A stretch of 64,000 nucleotides of DNA, taken from assembly GCA_016617855.1 (NCBI GenBank), contig JAECUM010094099.1, positions 1 to 64,000 on the forward strand, written 5' to 3'. Numbering within the stretch: position 1 is the first letter of the stretch; the number at the start of each line of letters is the position of its first letter. Shown one piece after another: positions 57,261 to 64,000 of the stretch. Source of the stretch: Megalonaias nervosa. Taxonomy: Eukaryota; Mollusca; Bivalvia; Unionida; Unionidae. Position numbers and translations under genes: made by a program. The notes under the pieces are model-generated. The model was not told the DNA's origin. It saw only the letters and a list, made by a program, of their open reading frames with translations, and made no database searches.

Positions 57261-57839
57261 CATATGCTAAAATATGTGATCTTCAAATGTAAATGTGATT
57301 TCATGTTTAATGATAGAAATGTATCTTTATTACAATATAATTTTGTTTGTAGATGAATGCATACAATATTTTAGCAACAACTGCTAATAAAGAATAAAAT
57401 ATATGTACAGTGATTGTGGTTATTTTTCTTGAAACTGTTCTGAAACTGGACCTCGGAAATGTATTTTTGTACAAACCTGCTATGAAAGACCACCTGTCTT
57501 GAGAGACCACTTTTTGTTGGCAGAAGGGGCGGTCTCTCATAACAGGTTTTACTGTAGTGTAGAGAATATCTTTTTTTTGTTCTTACACACTCCCACAAAC
57601 GGGACATCACATAAACTAATTACTCTCAGAAGCCTGAAACTTTCACTTACAATCAGTACTCATCAAGAAAATCTCAGATACTTTTTTGGATGTGTGTATG
57701 TTGATAATATTTTACCATGGAATTAAGATTTTAACAGCATTGCTAACACATTGTGATATGAGGTTACTCCCATTTTACTGAAATAAAAACAGAAGTATTA
57801 GAAGAAACCTGTATTTTTTGTTACAGTTTTGATGCATTC

Positions 57840-58550
57840 TTCCAAGCACTGACTGCTTTTCCAATATATACTGCTAAATCTCATCTTGATAGAATATACA
57901 AACTCCTGAAAGAGGCAGCATAAATTTTTTTGAGTGTACCTCTTGATTATCAGTCTGATGGGTTATTTGCAAACTTACATATAAATTCATCATAGGACTG
58001 GTTTTCAGAAAGCAGTTATTTCACACCGAACTGGAACTGCATCAAGATATTTTTAAACATAACCTGCACTTTATCAAGATGAGCTTCAAAATATTTTCCC
58101 AAACTAAAACAGTTCTAATTTTCCAGTACATGGTACAGTTTTGTGGAATACCTGAATTCTTTGCATGCCTGTGAATTTATTTTATTGATTTTTATGGCAC
58201 TTTGAAACATATTATTGGCTGTATCAAGAGGAACTAAGTGACTTTCTTAAGGATACTCCAAGGCAGCTGAGCCATTTTGGCTGGGGCAGGTATTAAATCC
58301 ACAACCCATGGATTATAAATCAGACACTCTACCAGCTGAGCTACCATGGCTCCCTGCATCGATGTGATGTGTAACCTGCAGTAAATATTTATATGCTTTT
58401 ATGTAAAGATAATATTGAACATGTAACCACTTCATAATTGAAGGCTTACTTGTATATACTGAGTATTATTCATTTTACATAAGAACATCTCAACTGAGAA
58501 ATGACTTGGATTAATTGAGTCACTCTTTGTAAAAAAAGGATGATAATTTG
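57840..58550 (+). mobile_element. LINE 3' fragment, second copy of the family at 31290
   Basis: SHLDRIYKLLKEAA (about 57881) and WYSFVEYL (about 58131) correspond to SHLDRIYKLQEWAA and WYSSVE-type text in the 31500-31820 fragment. The 3' end 'gacttggattaattgagtca' parallels 41868-41889. A tRNA-derived SINE (58165-58356) is inserted in it. Decayed. Confidence 0.68.
58165..58356 (-). mobile_element. tRNA-derived SINE, minus strand
   Basis: On the minus strand the 5' part reads ggagccatggtagctcagct, with a perfect A box (tagctcagctgg) and a weak B box (ggttgtggatttaatacc). A body runs to a tattttattg-rich end. Stems do not pair well enough for a working tRNA, so a SINE head is preferred. Confidence 0.6.
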
Positions 58551-58579
58551 ATAAATATATAAAAATACTCTTTACTTAG

Positions 58580-58834
58580 ATGCAGATGTTCCAAATTATG
58601 ACAATCCATCTTTATCAGTAGCTGTGCAGCAGTCACCAGAAAGAATGGATTGTGATGAGAATACAGCCAGAAAGCTTCTGCTTGATGAGGACTTGGAAGA
58701 AAGCGAAACTGCATCTGCTGATCACTATTTGCAGGGAAATTTACAGAATGACCTCAACAAAAGGACAAAGGAGTTCAGAGATAAAAATATTGATTTGGAT
58801 GATGCAGTATCTACAGACCTAAATCTAGATACAG
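58580..58834 (+). CDS. fourth recognised exon of the CARD gene
   Basis: A 255-base exon lies between 'tttacttag' and 'ACAG/gtattt', phase 1 at both ends, 85 codons without a stop. The translation begins DADVPNYDNPSLSVAVQQSP (Asp across the junction) and is strongly acidic (LLLDEDLEESETASADHYLQ, KNIDLDDAVSTDLNLD), without a recognised fold. In CARD-helicase receptors an acidic linker of this kind separates the CARDs from the helicase, so it fits the same gene; that is inference. It is the longest linker exon and the last exon I can support. Downstream exons should lie beyond 64000. Confidence 0.68.
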
Positions 58835-59059
58835 GTATTTATCATATGCCAAAAATAAATTCATGGTGATAAAGAAGTTTGGGATATGTGAAAGAACTAG
58901 GTTTGATGTAAAAACCATTTAGTAAAATTCAGTTTAAATAGTTTAGACAGAAATAGAATTGTCTCATATTTTACACAACTGTATATACATTTTATGTATG
59001 ATTAAAATATAAGTTGGCTTAGACTGTTAAATGAAGTGAATTATGCTTCATACCATTTG

Positions 59060-59450
59060 CTGATTTCAAGGATTTTTTTCACCATATGTTGATTTCTGTC
59101 TGTCCATTACCGATTTCTTGCACAATAACTTGATTTGTTCACTATCTACAGTTGCCAAACATTGTGGATGGCTTGCACTTGGGTTAAGGAAGAACCTTAT
59201 TAATTTGGAAATGAAAAGGTCACAAGTCAAGATCATTGTGACTGAATGAATAAAGATGGTTTCCACACAGTAACATTAGTGTTACATCACATACCTCAGC
59301 AAAACATTGTGGATGACCTGCACTTAAGATAAGAAAGAAACTTGTTGATTTTGAGGCTCAAAAGGTCAGCTGCCAAGGTCACTGTTACTGAAAGAAGAAA
59401 AATGGTTTATGCACAACAATTTCAGCTACATACAGAATTATTAAACACTG
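59060..59450. repeat. diverged tandem duplication, about 128-bp unit, two copies
   Basis: 'aaacattgtggatggcttgc' (59157) and 'aaacattgtggatgacctgc' (59302) begin two copies that each continue through a '(a)aaggtca.....aaggtcac.gt.act' segment. Diffuse repeats with 'aaggtcaaggtcac' are common in molluscan introns as far as I know. Confidence 0.6.
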
Positions 59451-59504
59451 GGTGGGCATATAATACATGTTTACAATGTTCTTGTTAAAGATACATATGT
59501 TTCT

Positions 59505-59760
59505 GGGGCCCCGAGTGGCCGAGTGGTCTAAAGTGCACTCCGTTACGGATCACTGCCATCTCACCTCTGTCTGCGGGGTTCGAGTCTAGGATTCGGCGAA
59601 TGTGGATATGTGAGAAAGCTTGCCAGTAGCTTCTCGTGGGTCGGTGGTTCTTTCCGGGGATTTCCCGGTTTCTTCCTCCACCATTAATACTGGCCGCCAT
59701 GTATAGCCTATCGTGTGCTGAAAAATGGTGTTAAGCCCCACAACAACAACAACAACAACA
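59505..59760 (+). mobile_element. tRNA-derived SINE with 12-bp target duplication
   Basis: It begins ggggccccgagtggccgagt, with A box tggccgagtgg (59516-59526) and B box ggttcgagtct (59577-59587), like a Ser/Leu-type tRNA with a long variable arm. It ends in eight caa repeats. The flanks are a perfect direct repeat, acatatgtttct (59493-59504 and 59761-59772). The intact duplication shows a recent insertion. Confidence 0.93.
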
Positions 59761-59772
59761 ACATATGTTTCT

Positions 59773-60880
59773 CTTAACAATGTTGATAAGCAACAGAAAA
59801 TATAATGATTCTCAAACACTGTTCTGGCTCCATAGCAAACTTACTGTAATGAATAACAATTTTAGACACTCTTTATTCTGTAATGGTTTCTAAGAAGCTT
59901 CATTCAAACATACAAATATTTGAACAAAAAAAAAACCTTTACATAATGAATGTAATATCATTGGCAAATGTGGAATTTTAAAATAGAATAATTTATTTTC
60001 AAGGGCACAATATAATTTTCAAAAGCAATGAACAGTTGAATGTAAAATGTTTGGTTTATTTCAGTTTTTATTACTTTATTATGAATAGCTTTATTTTATT
60101 AATATAAAAAAAGAAAAATATGCACTTTCTTGTGTTGGTTTATATGCCAGTAGTTTAACTGTGGTATTTGGGCAAAATTAATGTGACAACACACTTTGAC
60201 TGTGGAGTTTAAGATAGGAGCACAACTTCTACTTCTTGTTTCAGTTTTAGTTAATTACTGACATATTACCAGAGCCAATAGAATATCACCAAAGTATGTA
60301 TGAAAATCTGCAGACAAAGCAGAAGTTATCCCTATTACAATATACTCTGGAAAAGTTGTCCAGCTTAAGTTTTTAATATTCAGTGGTACCACTTTGTAAA
60401 GAGTGACATTACATCACAATGGCATCAGTGTTTTTTTCACTGTAGCCTGCTTCCAGATCCCTTGTGTAGGCAGGGTGAGTATACAAAAATCCACTATTCA
60501 ACATGGTGGAAGACTGGTTTATGACTTTGTTATTTACTGTGTCAAAATTGGAATACTGAAGCATGAGAATATGGCAGTCTTAGGTAATATGAAAAGCATT
60601 TCAGGTGTATGTTTATTTATAAAGTGTTAATGACAATAAAATTTAGATATTTTCAGATATTAAAATTCCATATTATCTCTCAATACATGTACTTGTATTT
60701 AATTTGCCATTGCAACACCCCATGGCATCATATTCAGCTGGTTACCAGATAAAGCCTCATTTTTACTGCAGACACTAGCTTTGAACTACATTGGAACCTC
60801 TTGCAAAACAAATTACATAATCTTTTCAGATTCTTTTTGCACATTGAAAAGTCTTGCAGAATCTTAAACATGGGGGTTTT
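59773..60880. other. intron stretch, no gene seen
   Basis: AT-rich; short unsupported frames only. Confidence 0.45.
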
Positions 60881-60889
60881 CACTAATAG

Positions 60890-61665
60890 ACTTCTTATAA
60901 TGACTTTCTGATCTTGAATAAAAATGGTGGCAATCTGATATCTAATATGGCTGTCACAGCAGCCATCTTGCAAATCTTTTTAATACTACTTCTTCTAAAT
61001 GGAAAGTCATATTGACATGTAGATTTTTGTTGATTTGATGTTACCTTTATCCATTATTTTATATACATTTTACAGAATATTAATATCTTTTATGTTTTGT
61101 TATTTTGTACTTAATTTTATATTATTTGGAAGAATTTAACTTTCTAAATGTTTGTGCAAGTCATTTTTACACTTTTTGATCTTAATCTTTTGTTGGCACT
61201 ACATAGCCACTTCTGTGCTGAGATGACATACAAACACATTTCACCAGAAAACTTCTAATGATATCTAACTGGTCCTAGATGAAAATGGTTCTGCTCAGAC
61301 ATCCCAAATGACTGCTACAGTGGCCATCATGAAAACAGTTCTGCTCAGATCTCCTAAATGACACAGTGGCCATCATGAAAATCTTGTCACTACACCTCCT
61401 GAATGGATTGTCATATCAACATTGTTTTCATCAAAGGACTTATATGATGTCTTGTTGGTCCTAAATAAAAATGGTACTGATCTGACATCCAGTACAGCCA
61501 CCACAGCTGCCATCTTTGCAGTCTTGTTATTACTATTCCTCCTCAGTGGAAAGTAATATCAACATAGGGTTTCACCAGAGGACTTCTTGATCCTGAGTAA
61601 AATTTGTTTTAATTGGATATCTAATATTCCTGCCACAGTGGCCATCTTGAGAATCTCAATGCCAA
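60890..61665. repeat. diffuse irregular repeat with 'gccatcttg' blocks
   Basis: Blocks of the form 'gacttcttgatcctgaataa', 'aaatggt...ctgatatctaata', 'cacagtggccatcttg' and 'cctcctgaatggaaagtcat' recur about five times (near 60890, 61250, 61320, 61430, 61570) with irregular spacing and loss of parts. It is non-coding. Confidence 0.6.
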
Positions 61666-61759
61666 TCTTACATCAAATATCGTTAACACAAGGAACATAA
61701 TTGAAAATGTTATTTCTAATTCTCCAGAATGAATACTCGTGTTAACATAGGGTTGGAGG

Positions 61760-62835
61760 TAGCCAAATTTTTGTATGCAGGGCATAAATGTTTTTTGATT
61801 TTCAGTGCATAATGTAAACAGGGCATAGTAATTGATATGATTCAGTACTTTATGTATACAGGGCAAAGTTATTGGTTTGACTCTGTACTTTATGTGACAT
61901 CGCAAAGTTAATGGTATGATTCAATAAATGCAGGGCATAGTTATTGGTATGATTCAGTACTGTATGTATGCAGGGCATATATATTGGTATGATTCAGTAC
62001 TGTATGTATGCAAGGCATAGTTATTGGTAATATTCAGTATTGTATATATGCAGGGCATAGTTATTGGTATTATTGAATACTTTATTTATTCAGGACATAG
62101 TTATTGGTACTATTAAGCACTTATATATGCAGGACACAGATATTGGTATAATTTGTAACTTTATGTATGCAGGGCATAGTTACTGGTATGATTAAGTACT
62201 TTGTGTATGCAGGGCATAGTTACTGGTATGATTAAGTACTTTGTGTATGCAGGGCATAGTTACTGGTATGATTAAGTACTTTGTGCATGCAGGGCATAGT
62301 TACTGGTATGATTAAGTACTTTGTGCATGCAGGGCATAGTTACTGGTATGATTAAGTACTTTGTGCATGCAGGGCATAGATATTGGTATGATTAAGTACT
62401 TTGTGCATGCAGGGCATAGATATTGGTATGATTAAGTACTTTGTGCATGCAGGGCATAGATATTGGTATGATTAAGTACTTTGTGTGCATGCAGGGCATA
62501 GATATTGGTATGATTAAGTACTTTGTGCATGCAGGGCATAGATATTGGTATGATTAAGTACTTTGTGCATGCAGGGCATAGTTACTGGTATGATTAAGTA
62601 CTTTGTGCATGCAGGGCATAGTTACTGGTATGATTAAGTACTTTGTGCATGCAGGGCATAGATATTGGTATGATTAAGTACTTTGTGCATGCAGGGCATA
62701 GTTACTGGTATGATTAAGTACTTTGTGCATGCAGGGCATAGTTACTGGTATGATTAAGTACTTTGTGCATGCAGGGCATAGATATTGGTATGATTAAGTA
62801 CTTTGTGCATGCAGGGCATAGATATCAGTTTGATT
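61760..62835 (+). repeat. minisatellite, 40-bp unit, about 26 copies
   Basis: The unit is 'tgattaagtactttgtgcat' plus 'gcagggcatagatattggta'. The central part (62160-62820) is almost uniform and differs mainly at two variant sites (gatatt/gttact, tgtgtatgc/tgtgcatgc). The left edge (61760-62160) is strongly diverged. It is non-coding intron sequence after the 58580 exon. Confidence 0.95.
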
Positions 62836-64000
62836 CAGATGCATGTAACCTGACAGTTAAAACATATATATTGTGCAGAAGAAACTCGTTCTTATTACCA
62901 TCTCAATGAATTGCTTCTATACAACTTTGAGATATAATTTACTGTATAAAAAATGTCACAGTCAAGCATCCATCATTGTTTCACTTGATCAGATTGTGTC
63001 CACATGACACTATACAAGTCTCTTGGTAACAGTCAGTGCGTTCACTGTTTATGAATATGGTAGGAGTGAGGCTGGCTGTATTAAACAATTAAATTTACCC
63101 AAAATGAAACTAGTTATGTGTTGTAATTAAAAAATAGCTGATATGTAGCACTTTTAATATGTATACCAGCTCTTGTAAGTCAAGAAAATTAACATCATTA
63201 AATTTTGTTTCCAGATGGCAACTCCTTTCTGATTATAATTCTTCCAAGGCTATGTTCGTTCTGTTTCACATCTCCTCATTAAAATGGTTGAAACACGAAA
63301 GAATGCAACATTTAACATTAAGTTTCATTTGTTATTTTTGTGTGATAAATTGATTTGATCAGGAGATACATTTGATATCAATATAGAAATTCTTAAATCA
63401 ACTACACATTGGCCATTTTGTTCACATTAGAAATGGTTCTGCCTGCCTTGTTTTAGGAAAGATCAATGATGACAAAAGTTTGTCCTGGCCATTACCTTAG
63501 CCAAAAGAATGACAATGGACAAGTCCAACATTACTGCCATTAAGTTTTTAAGTTGAACCAATCAGAAAGAACTTAATGTTTTAGAGATTGAACCAGTTAG
63601 AAAAAATGAATATTTTGATATTGAACCAGTGAGAAAGAATATAACATTTGCAATTTGAACCAATCAGAGATTTAACATTTGCAGTTTGAAACAATCGGAA
63701 AGAACTTTCCAGCTATGTTAGAAAATACATTTACTAGAAATGCAATAACAACCAGTAATAATGGTTGCATAATTGCATAATATTTTAGCTTTCCATTCAT
63801 CATGTTGAATCTGCAGGTAAATGCTTTTAGTGGACACTTGAAATCTACTTGCAGATTTTTCTCAGTTTTATTAAAAGCACAAATTGTCTAATCATATCAA
63901 AATATTTCTGTAAAAGTAGTCATTCTTTTTAAAAAAATATTACAACAGTATCTACTTAAATATGCCAATGATTTCTTTGATACAGTCCTTACATACATTC
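62836..64000. other. intron stretch at the window end, with a short tandem repeat
   Basis: At 63553-63705 a unit of about 37 bp (gaaccaatcagaaagaactt and aatgttttagagatt type) recurs about five times with divergence. Elsewhere I see no supported exon. A possible acceptor at 63213-63214 is followed by 22 codons and a stop without a donor. Confidence 0.5.

Larger units (their letters stand above)
55904..57554. mobile_element. pogo/Tigger-like DNA transposon, 1.65 kb, flanked by TA
   Basis: The left end 'cagtagaacctgtcatgagc' and the right end, read on the minus strand as 'cagtaaaacctgttatgaga', are inverted repeats. TA flanks both (55902-55903, 57555-57556). Sub-terminal 'gagcgaccacctg' / 'gagagaccac' motifs repeat inside, as in pogo-like ends. 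A remnant of the transposase N-terminus lies at 57094-57260. A 96-bp foldback element sits inside at 56301-56396. Confidence 0.8.

Noticed and set aside
58285..58360. Possible tRNA gene on the minus strand with perfect A box
   Set aside because: Acceptor stem does not pair, the B box is degenerate, and it continues into a SINE-like body.
59505..59590. Possible functional tRNA gene (Ser/Leu type)
   Set aside because: The tRNA-like head is followed by a SINE body and caa tail and is flanked by a 12-bp target duplication; it is a SINE.
63215..63290. Possible fifth exon after the acceptor 'gtttccag'
   Set aside because: Only 22 codons before a stop in the phase of the other exons and no convincing donor; not supported.

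Overview
This is a eukaryotic, intron-rich and transposon-rich stretch of animal DNA, most likely from a marine invertebrate and probably a mollusc. There are no prokaryotic operons. Four well-separated exons have clean splice sites. Mobile elements belong to classes that co-occur in invertebrate genomes: Gmr1-like Ty3/gypsy, DIRS, Penelope, LINE, pogo-like, tRNA-derived SINE and Polinton-like. Diffuse repeats carrying 'aaggtcac'-type motifs add to this picture. The mollusc call is inference.

Host gene: four + strand exons (10831-11166, 29921-30052, 51385-51501, 58580-58834) are all multiples of three, all phase 1 at both ends, and all encode Asp across the upstream junction. The first carries a CARD-like helical domain resembling the CARDs of RIG-I/MDA5-type receptors. 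The others encode polar, partly acidic linker-like sequence. Together they imply one gene of more than 48 kb whose introns hold nearly everything else; its start and any helicase would lie outside the window.

Layout: 1-3270 is a rearranged pair of Gmr1-like LTR retrotransposon pieces facing each other. 3275-7890 is a decayed DIRS element (copy A). 7890-10800 is unassigned plus a minisatellite. 11550-21207 is an old pogo-like transposon end pair interrupted by a LINE fragment (11854-13258) and a nearly full-length Gmr1-like element (14204-20903). 26507-27398 is a solo LTR of the same family. 31290-41935 is a LINE 3' end split by a 9.5-kb virus-like element (31826-41341). 41938-42790 is a Penelope fragment and 42855-47835 is DIRS copy B. 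53250-55520 is a second kind of gypsy element. 55904-57554 is a pogo-like element. Several minisatellites (29-, 45-, 27-, 33- and 40-bp units) lie between.

Most notable: the 31826-41341 element has about 160-bp terminal inverted repeats. It carries decayed versions of what look like a whole virion-building gene set of the Polinton/Maverick/adintovirus type: packaging ATPase, major capsid, penton-like minor capsid, adenovirus-type protease, small basic core proteins, a fibre-like protein and a membrane protein. It also has a parvovirus-type phospholipase A2-like domain. No DNA polymerase B or integrase is visible. Every recognisable gene is broken by stops or frameshifts, so it is a fossil. 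It sits in an intron of the CARD gene.
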